Positions 9,401 to 25,000 of a stretch of DNA of 64,000 nt are shown piece by piece. The position numbers were made by a program, and so were the translations under genes. This DNA is from Megascapheus bottae. Lineage: Eukaryota; Chordata; Mammalia; Rodentia; Geomyidae. The stretch's first letter is position 1. Every line of letters begins with the position of its first letter. The notes under the pieces are model-generated. The model worked only from the letters and a program-made list of their open reading frames with translations, was not told where the DNA came from and ran no database searches. Where the stretch lies: contig JANJXV010000039.1 of assembly GCA_024803745.1 (NCBI GenBank), forward strand, positions 7,010,001 through 7,074,000, written 5' to 3'.

Positions 9401-11603
9401 GAAAAGCTCAAGGACAGTTCCCAGGCCCAGAGTTCAAGCCCCATGACACACACACACACACAGAGTCAGGCACCACTGTTTCCCCAGCCCCCAGCATCAG
9501 GTGTGGCTCAGAGGTGACCAGTGAGGGAGTTGACTGAACACTCAGGGAAGGGCGCAGGGTGTTGGTGTGGTCAATAGTGTCCAGAAGGCAGCTTACCAGG
9601 CAGAGTTCCAGCTGGTCACACAGTGCATAGAACTCTTCCAGAGACTTGTCAAAGCGCTGTATGGGTCCATCGCTGCTTTTTCTATAACCAGAGAGAAACG
9701 GATGACAGAAGGGCTGTCCAGTCTCTGCAACACTAGTATCCACCATCCAGTGTCTGTCAGTAAATCATGCTCAGGGTATCTAGGCAGAACTTAACAACAG
9801 GAGGGGTAGGGCATGGGGTGGGGGAAGTTTCTAAGGATGGGGTGATAGAATAATCTAATACTCTTTCCTCAAAACCTGTCATTTGTAGAGTTCTATCTCT
9901 GGGCCCATTACAACGTTCCACTTAGAACCTGGAGCCTCATTCTGGGATTGCCTCCATGCCTCCCCCTCCCCTTGCCAGGCCCCCTGAACCACCCAGCCCA
10001 TCCTTCCTGGGTTTTAAGGAAGCTTCTGTACTCCCATTCATCCTTCCCTTTCCTCATGGTCCTGCCCTGGCTGCCTCCTTGGGCTCCCACCTCCAGGTAT
10101 GAAGCTCCTAAGTTCACAGTGAGAGGCATACCAAATGGTGGATGGGATTGGCACTTACTGTCCATTGTCAATGTTGGTGTTCTGAATCAAGTTCTGGGCT
10201 GCAACCTTCATCAAGGTCTGTTAAAAAAAGAAGAAGACAGGGCTGGGGATGTGGCTTACGGGTAGAGTGTTTGCCTAGCATGCATGAAGCCCTGGGTTTG
10301 ATTCCTCAGTACCACATATATAGAAAATGCCAGAAGTAGTGCTGTGGCCCAAGTGGTTGAGTGCCAGCTTTGAGCAAAAGAAGCTCAGGGACAGTGCCCA
10401 GTTGTTTTGTTTTGTTGTCAGCCCTGAGTTCAAGCCCCAGGACCGACAACAAAACAATAATATGGATGTAGGAACAAATCTTAGAGCTATGTGTTTCGGA
10501 GACCCACGTAACCTCAGGCCTTCTCTTCTCCTCCTGTCAGTTGTAGAATGTCAGGGATCCCACTGCCTTGACAGTCCCCAATAGCATTTTCCCAGAGGCC
10601 TGTCCTCACCTTGGCTTCTCATCAGTAACATCCAGACATGGCCCTTATCCACCAATCATGGGCAGGGCAGAATCTCTGTACAGTCTAAGGGTAGGACCAG
10701 AACCCAGTTTCTCCCTTAAAAATCTCTTTACCCCTCAAGGGGCCGGGAGTCTGGTCTAGTGATAGAGTGCTGGCCAAGCATGCAAGAAGACCCGGATTTG
10801 ATCCCTCGGTACCACATACATAGAAAAAAGCTAGCACTGGTATCGTGGCTCAAGTGGTAGAGCTCTAGCCTTGGGGGAAAAAAAAAACAAAACTCAAGGA
10901 CAGTGGTCAGTCCCTGAGCCCAAGCCCAGGTCTGACCCCCTCCCCCCGCAAAAAATCTCTTTATCCCTTAAAATCCCAGTCAGTCAATCTGTCTCCACAG
11001 CTGCAAAAATTCCCTTTTCTGGGGTTTGGTTTCAATCTCACAACCATAAACAAGTTTGCCCGACGCTGGTGGCTCGCTTTCTGGAATGTTAAGTTAGCTT
11101 CTCTGAAGGCAGAGACCTGAGGCTTACAGTTCAAAGCCAGCCAATTAACCAACGAAGAGCCAGAAGTAGGGATGCGGCTCCAGTGGTACAGGGCTATAGC
11201 CTCGAGAGGAAAAGATCAGGGGCAGCCCTCAGGCTCTGAGTTCAAGTCCCAGCACCGACACAAACAGGTCTCACCCACGTCCTGCCCACGATTTCCCCCT
11301 CAACAGCTCCTCAGCAGGCCTGCCTTGGACTCAGACAACCCGAAAACCGCTGGCTCCTAGCAGCTCCCCATCCACCCATCCATCCATCACCTGTAGACTC
11401 TCCTTCAGCTGCGGGATGAGCATCTTATACCGCTGCACTGGGTCGAAGTCCTGCTGCTGCTGCTGCAGGAGCCCGCTCTGGGCCGGCCCCACCAGTTGCG
11501 TTGGGGGCTGCGGCTGCTGGGGACCCGGGCCACCGGCAGAACCCGGGCCCGCCACACCTGCCCCTGAAGCAGCCGCGGAAGCTTGCTGCTGGGGAGCAGC
11601 CAT
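6421..11603 (-). CDS. MED29: MED29, Mediator complex subunit 29 (4 exons)
   Basis: MED29 is a metazoan subunit of Mediator (the Drosophila homologue is Intersex), the nuclear complex that bridges activators and RNA polymerase II. Coding exons on the minus strand are 11,391-11,603, 10,159-10,217, 9,597-9,681 and 6,421-6,663. All introns are GT/AG with phases 0, 2 and 0, and the sum is 199 codons plus TGA, against about 200 in human. Residues 1-45 are rich in Ala, Gly, Pro and Gln, and a run of five Gln precedes the conserved DFDPVQRYKMLIPQLKESLQ. Exon 3 encodes the helical FYALCDQLELCL segment, and exon 4 the tail ending near GKTPAPPPGPGG. The ATG at 11,601-11,603 is the first in-frame ATG. 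The gene is divergent with PAF1. It is intact, and identity is nearly certain from near-complete similarity to the mammalian protein. Confidence 0.97.
6995..7507 (-). repeat. Composite SINE family A interrupted by another SINE
   Basis: The tail half (about 6,995-7,157) and head half (about 7,398-7,507) of one minus-strand copy are separated by a plus-strand family A copy. It lies in MED29 intron 3. Confidence 0.75.
7158..7395 (+). repeat. Nested composite SINE family A
   Basis: This plus-strand copy starts at gtgggcagtggttcacgcc and ends at caagccccatgacacccc. It sits inside the minus-strand copy around it, so it inserted later. Confidence 0.8.
8170..8411 (-). repeat. Composite SINE family A, minus strand
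   Basis: Full-length: T-run, ggtcatggggcttgaactcg, then aggattacaggcatgagcca at the far end. Confidence 0.9.
8412..8836 (-). repeat. Composite SINE family B split by a nested SINE
   Basis: The tail portion lies at about 8,412-8,516 and the ID-like head (catgctagtcaagcactc) at about 8,741-8,836. The gap is filled by a family A copy. Confidence 0.8.
8517..8740 (-). repeat. Nested composite SINE family A
   Basis: A copy from gacagttatagggcttggac to ggcatgagccaccgcaccca interrupts the family B element around it. Confidence 0.85.
8912..9140 (-). repeat. Composite SINE family A, diverged
   Basis: A diverged copy from gccagtactgaggcttgaac to ttacaggtgagccatcaggg. Confidence 0.75.
9226..9463 (+). 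repeat. Composite SINE family A with CA tail
   Basis: The copy is full-length and ends caagccccatga followed by a short (CA)n, just downstream of MED29 exon 3 on the minus strand. Confidence 0.85.
10231..10460 (+). repeat. Composite SINE family B
   Basis: The head reads gggctggggatgtggcttac, close to a monomeric ID element, and the tail ends caagccccaggaccgac. It begins 14 bases from the 5' end of MED29 exon 2. Confidence 0.85.
10740..10940 (+). repeat. Composite SINE family B
   Basis: The head is gtctggtctagtgatagagt; the tail is interrupted by an A-run and ends near gcccaggtctgacc. Confidence 0.8.
11060..11262 (+). repeat. Composite SINE family A, diverged
   Basis: gctggtggctcgctttctgg begins a copy with internal deletions; the tail ends caagtcccagcaccgac. 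Confidence 0.7.
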
Positions 11604-12109
11604 GTTTGCGGCTGGAGATTGCCGGAAGTGCGTCACGAGCCGCTGTGTCTCCCTCGTTTTCCGGGAGTTATCCCCGCCTTCCAGACCCTTTAACCAATCA
11701 AAGGAGCAGGCGTTGCTCCACCTTCACGAATCTCCAACCGGATTCCAGGACTGGGAAATCCACCCGCCAATCACAAGAGGGTTTCCTTGGTAGCACCACG
11801 CCCCTTTATCCCACAGCTAGCCAATGAGCGGAAGGCTCTAATCCGGACTCGATTTCCCGAAGGACTCGAGGCCTGACGAGAGCCGTCCGGGCCCTCAGAG
11901 TCTCGGCGGCGGTTGGTGACGCCAGAGCTGTGGGTTCGTCCGTCCGAGGCGCCGCCGGCGAGTTCCCCGGAACGTGAATCCCTCTCTTCTGCACCCCGCT
12001 TCCCAGCCTTTCCCGCGGAGGGCCTCGCCTCCGGCCCTGCGGCCACCTCAGCCGACACGCCCCTCGGCGTCCGCCTTCGGCGCAGCCAGGCCGCTGTCGC
12101 CGCGTCGCC

Positions 12110-16727
<4,618 letters not shown>

Positions 16728-16837
16728 GTCCGGGGCCTGTGGTGGGGCTGGCACAGGCCCTTCTTGGGGCAGGAGGGCACTTTTCCAGTGCTCTAGGGGA
16801 GCCCTTCACCCTTCCCGGCCCCACCCAGTTTGCTGGT

Positions 16838-16843
16838 AATAAA
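16838..16843 (+). terminator. PAF1: PAF1 polyadenylation signal AATAAA
   Basis: AATAAA lies 111 bases past the PAF1 stop codon and is followed by a T/G-rich stretch (ggctgcttgtctacttg). Cleavage is expected near 16,855-16,865. Confidence 0.9.
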
Positions 16844-16865
16844 GGCTGCTTGTCTACTTGCCAGG

Positions 16866-17726
16866 GCCTTTGGTAACCCTCCACAGGTGCTCAAGGACCC
16901 CAGCTTGAGTCATGGAAGCAATGTCACCGGGTCCCCCATGAAATGGCACAGAACAAAGGTCAGAATCCTTTTCTTTTTTTTTCTTTTTTTTTTTTTTTTC
17001 CCAAAATAAGCCCAGACCATTAAACAATTGAAACTCCAACAAATAAGTCTTCTCCAACAGCGAGAAAAACTGTAGTTACTCAAAGCTGATTCTGCCAGTG
17101 GGGCTGGGGACAGTTGGGGGGGACAGGGGGGAAGACCATGGAGGGCCTGGGGGGGGGTGACATAGGAGGGAGGGGGTCCTGCCCATCAGAGTGGGGCCGC
17201 CTGCGTCCTGCACTCTGCTGTCAGGCGTGGGGGGCAGCGCTCACCTCCCTCCATGGGGGAGGGGGGTCCCTCGCCAACTCCCAGTGCCAGGCAGTGAAGT
17301 CCCTCAGGAGGGGACTGGCTAGGGGAAGGGGAGGGTCCCAGGGGAGGGACACCCAGCTGACTCCAAACCGGAGGCCTACCGCCCCCACCCCTGGCTAGAG
17401 GGAGGGGCTGAAGAAGCCAGGTGAGGGGAATGGGCGAAGGCACAGCAACCTGGAGGGCCGGGGCAGAGACTTGCATAGGTTGATGAGTGTGCAAGAGGTA
17501 CATAAATACACCTGACACCCCGCCCAGCCCGGCACTGGGAGAGGTGGGGACCAGAGGCGGGTCCCCAGGGCCACCCTAACCCCCTGGCTTCTTCCCCCTC
17601 CCCAGGCTCAGTGGAAGAGAGGTCCACAGAGCAGGAGGGCTGGGGCAGGGAGGGCTGGGGACAGGCTGATAGTACAGGGAGGGTGGTGGTTTTCAAGGGT
17701 GGGTTTTTTTTGTTGGTTTTTTTTTC
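16866..17726. other. Convergent PAF1/SAMD4B 3' region
   Basis: No coding exon is seen. It holds a T-rich run (16,974-17,000; A-rich on the minus strand) preceded, in SAMD4B orientation, by AT-rich unique sequence at 17,000-17,095, and then a G-rich stretch. It may be the distal part of a long SAMD4B 3' UTR or plain intergenic DNA. Confidence 0.5.
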
Positions 17727-19044
17727 CCCAACATTTTGTATCTTTAATAACATACACAATGGTTACCAGCCATATTCATAACAAAAGTTATTCATAAAAT
17801 GTATCTAAAAATAACATTTTTTTCCTTTTCGATGTGAAAAGTTTGAGAATGTCCCAGTGAGTGGGGGTGGGTTAAGAGGGGAGAAGAGGTTAAAATAGGG
17901 GGATTGGCTTCCCCACTGTCTGAACCCCCAAGCCTCCTCCTTCCACCTGGGCCCCAGCACAAGCCCTCATGGTTCAGAACTGGGAACAGAGGGTCTGTGG
18001 ACTTGAGCTGGGACGCACCTCTGGGTTTGGATATAGTGTTCCACTTACATGAGGTCATGACAATGGGGGGAGGGGCTGAAAGAAAAGGGGACAGGGAGAA
18101 AAACAAACAGAAAAACAATCCCCTGTCCTGTGTTCCTGACCTCCAAGTCCTTTGCCACCAGACCCAGGAGCGGAGACAGTGTTGGTGGGGGAAGGGGACA
18201 TTAAGGCAACAGACTTCCGGCCTCCCCGCTGCCTGGCTGCCCACCTTCATCCTCCACATCTGGGAGCCAGGGCTGGGGAGTAAGGAGGGCGAGGGGGTCT
18301 GGAGGAGGGGGCGCTGCCCTCTCCCCTTACAAAGTTCAGGCTCCCCCTGCCACTGTCTTGGCTCAGAGAGAGGCCTGGGGATTCTAAAAATGACAGGGAA
18401 TGATCAGAGAGAAAAACCATTAAGAACTATATAAATATGCATCTTAAATAGGCCTAAGAAATTAATCATAGAGAACCTCTGACAAACAACGGTGAGAGGT
18501 GAGAAGGCGGCTCCTGTCCTGGGGTAATATCGGAGGGGAGGCATTGGGAAGGGGAGATGGGCTCCACTCCTGGCCCTCCTTTTCTCCCCAGCTCCTCCAG
18601 TGACTTCCTGGCTGGCTCGCCCTCCCCCACGGTGAGGTTCAGAGCAGATCCACAAGGTGGCAGTCAGTCTGTCATCAGGGAGTCTGGCCCACTGCAGGGA
18701 CAGCACTCAGGGGTCTGGAGGAGGCAGGGGTGAGCTTGGGCCAAGTGGACTGCTGAAGGGAGGGGAGGAAAGGGGAGGGGCGGGGAGGGGCAGGCAGTCT
18801 GGCTGGTCCTGGCCCCCACTATCCTGGCCAACCCCCCTGTCCCCCAGCCTCAGCAGAGTCTCTCAAGGGGCCTGGGAGTGAGCAAGGCGTGTGCCAATGT
18901 TAAACAAAAGTTAAGAGGGTGAGAGTAGAAAAATATTAGAACAAGTAGCTGAGCCAGCCCACCCTCTCGCTGCCCAGGAGGCGGCTGGGGTTGGCCCCGC
19001 CCGCCGCCCAGGGAGCCTATGGGAGCGCTGGGCTGAGGGTCCTG
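17727..19044 (-). other. SAMD4B: SAMD4B 3' UTR (proximal form)
   Basis: It continues directly from the stop codon with no acceptor in between. The AT-rich block at 17,740-17,830 carries ATTAAA (minus strand, 17,743-17,748) about 15 bases before an A-rich end, which gives a UTR of about 1.3 kb. Confidence 0.65.
17743..17748 (-). terminator. SAMD4B: SAMD4B polyadenylation signal ATTAAA
   Basis: tttaat on the plus strand is ATTAAA on the minus strand, followed by gatacaaaatgttgggg and an A-run. Confidence 0.65.
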
Positions 19045-22000
19045 TCAGATGGTGGAGGTTTTGTCTGTCCCATCTGTGGTGAGAAAGGGAGGAAGGGAGG
19101 CGGATCAGGAGCTGGCGGGAGGCCTCAGGAAGGCACTCAAGTCACCTGTCACCCCAGTGGCCCTCCCTGGAGTCTGATCTCCCCTTGGGCCCCTCAGAAC
19201 CTTGCTTGGTTCCGAGGTGGAGGCGCAGGGTGGGTGGGCGCTGGGTCAGGGAAAGAGGAAATGCTCACCACCCAAGGCGTGTTCTGTCATGCTCAAACAC
19301 AGAGACTCCAGGGTGGGATTGATCTCCAGGTCAGGCCCAGGGACCGGGCAGTCTGGGAGAGAGAAGAGGGTGGTGAAGGACCAAGGGTGTGCACTGACAG
19401 GGTGGAGGACTAGGGACAGGGGTCACAAGGCAGGCGGAGCTGTGTGGACAGAGCGGAGGGAGCTTTCCTGGAGGCCCACAGGCCGGGGCTGTTTTGGACA
19501 TGGACACCAGGCCAATGCTGACCTCTGAGCATGGGCCAATAGCAAAGATCAAGTCACATTCCTGTGCCTGCTTATACCTGCTTATAGGATGGGGTCCAGG
19601 CAGGCTCAGTGACCCCAGGGCCTATCCTCAAGCCACTTCACCCAAGGACCTCTTTCCTATTTGGGGACCTAGCAGACCTGATACCTCAGTGCTCCCCACT
19701 GCGGTCAGGTCTGAGCTGCTTTTGTGCTAGGCTTAGAAGACCTGGTGTCCTCTCTCACCACCCACCAGCCATCGAGTCCTGAGCTCAGTTCCTAGCAGAA
19801 CCTGTCTCCCGAAACCTTTGGTGTGAGACCGACACCTGATGGGAAATGAGGGGAACGTCTTCGGCTCCCCTGGGCGCTGCAATGCCTCAAGGGGAAGAAC
19901 TCATGGAGAGCTCACACGTTCACAATCCCCAGGGAGGGGCAGCCCAGAGCCATCGGTCCAGGGCAGGCTATGTGTGTGAGGATGGCCCCACTCCTCCAGG
20001 GAGGCAGGGACCCTGGATCCATGGCTCTGACAGACTCCCAGCAACCTCCAGCTCTGACCTCTCCCCCCTAAGCCCTTCCGAACAGAACTTAATGATCCTA
20101 CACAGCAAGAGGCACCGTGGGGAGTGGGGGAGGGGAGTGGCGCAGGAGGTGAGTGAAGACTCCCGTGCTGCTGCTGGGTGTGGGAGCAGAGTGGCGGTGC
20201 CTGGGGCGGGGGGCCTCACCTGGAGGGAACATGAGGATGGCCTGGGGTGATGAGTGGACCGGGAGCGAGTGGGTGCGCTGCACAGAGCTGCGGCTCTGGC
20301 TAGGCATGCTGTTGCTGCCTCCAGGGTTGGCAAACCACAGGTTCTGCAGGGTCCATGGGGAGAGAGAAGGGCAAATGAGAAAAAGGCCCCGGGGGAACTG
20401 GAGCTGAACATGAGCCCCCTCCCCTCTGTGGGGACCAGGGCAGAGACACAACACCCCCTCCGCGGACCTCGTGCCAGGTGGCTCACCTGTCGGCCCTGGC
20501 CCCCAAGGCTGGGACTGGTGAGGGCATGTCGAGGGGAGACACCCCCAATTCCCGAGGGGCTCAGAAGGCCCATCCTGCCGGGCGGAAGGGCACGGGGCGG
20601 CATGGGGAACTGCCGCTGGGTGCGCCGGGCCACCCCCATCCCCACAGAGCCAGCTATGGGGAGCGAGTTGGAGCCGAATGCCCAGCTGGAAAGAACAGAA
20701 AGCAGGGCAGTGAGCTTGGGTCCGTGGGCCCGCGTGGGCCCCCTTCCCCCTCCACCCCAAGGGGGGATGGAACGGAGGGTCGAGTGCCACACATCTTCAC
20801 AGGGCAGGGACTGTGTCCACTCGAAGCTGACTCTGGCGGAGACTGTGCAACTAGTCTGTGCGATGCTCGTCTGGGGCAAGAAGGGGCTTCAGGAGCTCCC
20901 GGCACAAGCTGGGAGGCAGTCTCTGAAGGCGCTGGAACCCCGGGGCCCCGCTTCCATCCTGATCCCTGACCCTCTTTGTTCCTAAGAAGGCAGTCACTGC
21001 AGGGATACCACAACAGGGACTCCAGCCCCGAACCCCATTAGTTCTCCAAGCACCATCTGGCAAGCACAGGGGGCTTGGCTGACCCCGACCCCTACCCCTT
21101 CTGCTGCCGGTAGTTCTGCATGTCCAGTGCCGCCTTGCGTGGGAACGTCCGCAGCAGTTTCAGCACTTGCTGCTTCCAGGACAGCAGCCGTTTCTTCTGC
21201 GTCTCTGTGAAAGCCTAGAATTGGGGAGGACAAGGAAGGAACAATGAGGTGCTTCCTTCCCACCTGCCTTCCACTTGGTTCCAGGCAGTGCTGGCTGGGG
21301 AGACACCTGTTCAGTGGAACCAGGCCAGGCCAGCCTCCCACCTCCCCCAAGAGGATTAGGAGAGGCAGCGTGGGCGTCGCGAGCGCAGGCGCTGTAAGGC
21401 TTCTCCAGGAACCTGTCCCAATGTGGGGACGGAACACAGGCGTGAACAAGGGCTCTGAGAAGCCACCTGAGAAGTCCACAGAGAGATGAGGGTGGAGAGG
21501 TGGGGCGGACGGGCCATGTAGGACCTGGGGGCTGGGGAGGAGAGGGGGACAGCCAGCCTCTCCCTGCTCAGCAGCTCCGTGAAGGCCTCACCTCATGAGT
21601 CAGGCACTTTTCGATGAGCTGGAGGTAACTGGTGATGTTTTCCTCATCTGGTCGGGACACCAACAGCTGGGTGCACACTGGGGGACAGGAGGAGGACGGG
21701 AAATGCTTGGTCAGGGTCTCAGCCAGGTGCGTGGCAGTTACTCACCTGCTAGCCAGCAGGTTCAGGGATGTCCCAGCTGCTCCCACCGTGTAACCTAGGT
21801 TCACCTTGACGTCTGGCTGCTTTTACCTTTGCCCATCACCCGTGTAAACTGGCTGGGGATGTCCCCGTCGGCGACAGGAGCAGGGGCTGGCTCACTGCCA
21901 TCAGTGGGAGCTGGAGCTGGTGGAGGGGGATAGCTGTCCACAGCTGGTGGGTCCTTGGCCTCGGTGCCCTTGTCTGTGCCGGTGTGGGCGAGAGGAGGCT

Positions 22001-25000
22001 CAGCACCTGGCAGCAGTGGGTCCCCGTGGCCTCCATCCTTGGCAGTAGGGGTGGTGGCAGCGGCGGCCACAGTGGCCTGCAGGACGCTGTAGGCCTTGAT
22101 GGGGGTGATGATGATCTGCTGCAACTCCTGCAGGGCGCTCCGCAGGTTCCCACCTTCCAGCACATCCTGCGTGCAGAGGCCGAGTGGGTCAGAGGCGCAG
22201 CCGGGGGGGGGGGAGCTCACACAGGGCGCTGGGGAGACTGGACAGCAAGGGGACTGCTGGCTCTTCCCCTCTAAGGCAGAGGACTGTGGAACTTAAACGG
22301 TGGATCTCAGGGACACACGAGGAGGAATCAGATCCACTTCATATGAAGTGGACACCACAGGCTGGGGAGGAAAAGCCAGAAGGCAACAATGGAAAGAGAC
22401 CTTCTTCTTCTCCCTGTAAATCCATGTCCCCATCTCTCTCTCTTCCCCCTCCACACACACAGGGGAGGAACTGACTTCCTTACCAGAAAGACAGACCAGT
22501 CAGAAAGTTAAAGAGCACACAGCATCGCATAGAGAAGCTATGAAATGTGAGCCCTTTGATGCCAACCTGGTCTCTGGCACCTGACTGCCTAGGACTGTGG
22601 CCACTGGAGGTCAGACCTGAGGAGTGAGGGGATGCAAGAGGTGGCCTTGGCAGCTGACAGCCAGGCCAACCAAAAGGGACAGAGAACATCTTACCTTCTC
22701 CAGGGACTTGAGGACACTCTGCCTCTCGCGAAGTTTCTGGATGCTCAGGGCTATCTTGTGACGGGCCCCTTTGGTGACATTCTGTGGGAAGGACACAGAT
22801 AGGGAGTTAGGTGCCTTCTAGGCAACCCTGGCTGCAGGACAGTATCGGACAGTGCTGGCACCAACACCTCCCCACCAGTCCCCCCGGCTTCACCTGCGAC
22901 TCTAGGTGCTGCTCGGTCAAGGTCATCATCTCCTCATAGCTCATCTGGGAGAACAGAGCCGCATACTTGTGTAAGCGGAGGCTCTTGAGCCACGAGGGCA
23001 CATCTGTGGAAACGGAGACCACGTGGTCAGGGCCTTGACCCTGGTGACTAGAGCGAGGGAGGGGAGAGGGGAGCAGGTAGGCCTGGGCCACAGGGAGCCT
23101 TAAAACTGCATTAGACTGGGAGGGCTCACTGGGTCCTAGGACCCCACGAGGTCTTGCTCGTTGCTTTGCCATATTTCCGGGCATGTGGCTTCCTGGGAGG
23201 GTGGATGTGGGTCTTTCTGCTCTGTCTTGAGCACTAGGGGCCGAGGCTCCTCTCAGACCTTTCCCCAGGGGATGGAGGACGGGGACAGCTACGATGGCTT
23301 TCGGTCCTCACAGCTCCAGGTGTACCTTTCATGCCACTGCCATCCTCTTGGAAAGTGTTCCGGCTAGAGCCCTGCTCCTCCGTCTGCTCACTGCCAGAGG
23401 AGGCCACGCTGCTCTGGGGCGAGAGGGGGGCGTGGTCGGGCGTGGAGAAAGCGGCCCGGGCCCCAAGCTCCTCTGGACTCGGCCACTCACCAGGGGCCTG
23501 GGGGCTCGTAGGGATGAGTGACATGGAGCGCTTCAGTGGGCTGGGGTGGATTTGGCAGGGGAGACCTGGCCAGAGAGGGAGAAGAGGTCAGCTTGGGGAA
23601 TCTAAACAAGCGGTCATTCCCACCAGCTCCATGAGCCACCAGGAAGGGACACAGGAGCCCAAGGGCACTGTGTCTCAGACACTGCTCATTCTCTTCCCTA
23701 ACACCCAGCAGCCAGCAAGCCACTGGTTCAAGCCCCAGAGAGCCTGGCTGGGCATCTCAGTGACCTGCCTGCCTCCCTGCCTCCTACAGCGAAGGTCCTC
23801 AGAGTGGCCACGCTGTGCCTTGTAAAACACACAAATCTCAATGTCCCTCTCAGTTTCCAGGGCTTTCCTTCATGCTGCAAACAAAATCCAACTCTTCCGG
23901 ACCTCTGGTCCCCCATTCACCTGACCTCATTCCCCATAGCCCAGGCAGGTTCTTGGCCCATCCGGGCCTTTGAAACCCTCACCTCTCCTAAGCCCCCATT
24001 TTACTCCAGGAATTCTCAAGCTAGGCTGCCTGTCTGCCTCCCTCCCTTCCTGCCTGCCCAGAAGTGCTAGTGATGGAGCCCCAAGCTTGACACATGCCAG
24101 GCAAGCACTCTACCATGGAGCCACACCAGAGCCCTAACCCACTTGCTTCTTCTCCTAATCCTAGCAGTTAGTGCTCTCAGGTCTCACCTCAAATGTCCCC
24201 TCCTCCCTCCTGGGGCCTACACTGAACTTTCAAAGCTCAGGTCACTGTTCCAGCCTCCGTGGCGACTGTTTCAGCTTCCTCACAGCACCTCTGAAACCTG
24301 AAATTAGTCTCTTATTTGCTGGAAGATGTTTGTGATGCAGAGAACCTGTCTTATCTTAGCTATAAATATGTTCTTAGCGACCACTGTGGGTCTTGGCTAT
24401 GGAGCTGTTTTTTCCTAAGCACCTGTAGAGAATGAGGTGCATGGATTGGTTTTTTAACATTCCTGCCATTGGCTTCCCTGAAGCCCAAACTGCCTTACCC
24501 ATGATGCCCTTCTCTCCAGGACATTTCAGACCCTCAAGTTATCCCATTTCCTTATTTTTTTCCTGCCTAGGCTGATTTTGAACTGCAATTCTCAGCTCTC
24601 AGCTTTCTAAGCAGCAAGGGTTACAGGCTTGAGCCACCCACCGCGGGCTGGTTATCCCATTTCTGAGGATGCAGAGTCCTCTAACCTGATTTTTTTTTTT
24701 TTTTTTTTTGGAGGAGGTCAGTTGTGGGGCTTGAACTTTGGGCCTGGACTCTGTCCCTGAGCTCTTCAGCAAAAGGCTACCACTCTACCTACCCATAGCG
24801 CCACAGTATCACTTCCAGATTTCTGGTAGTTAAACTCAGTCTTTAGTACCTCAGATCTCAGCCTCCTGAGTAGCCAGGATTACAAGCGTGAGTCACCAGT
24901 GCCTGGCTTCTGATTTTTTTTTTTGGCCAGTCCTGGGCTTAAGCTCAGGCCAGAGGGACTGTCCTTGGATTTTTCTCAAGGCTAGAACTCTACTACTTGA

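Noticed and set aside
19968..20985. Several 160-300 codon frames over SAMD4B exons 9-10
   Set aside because: They are extensions of true exons through introns or their antisense shadows; splice sites define the real limits.
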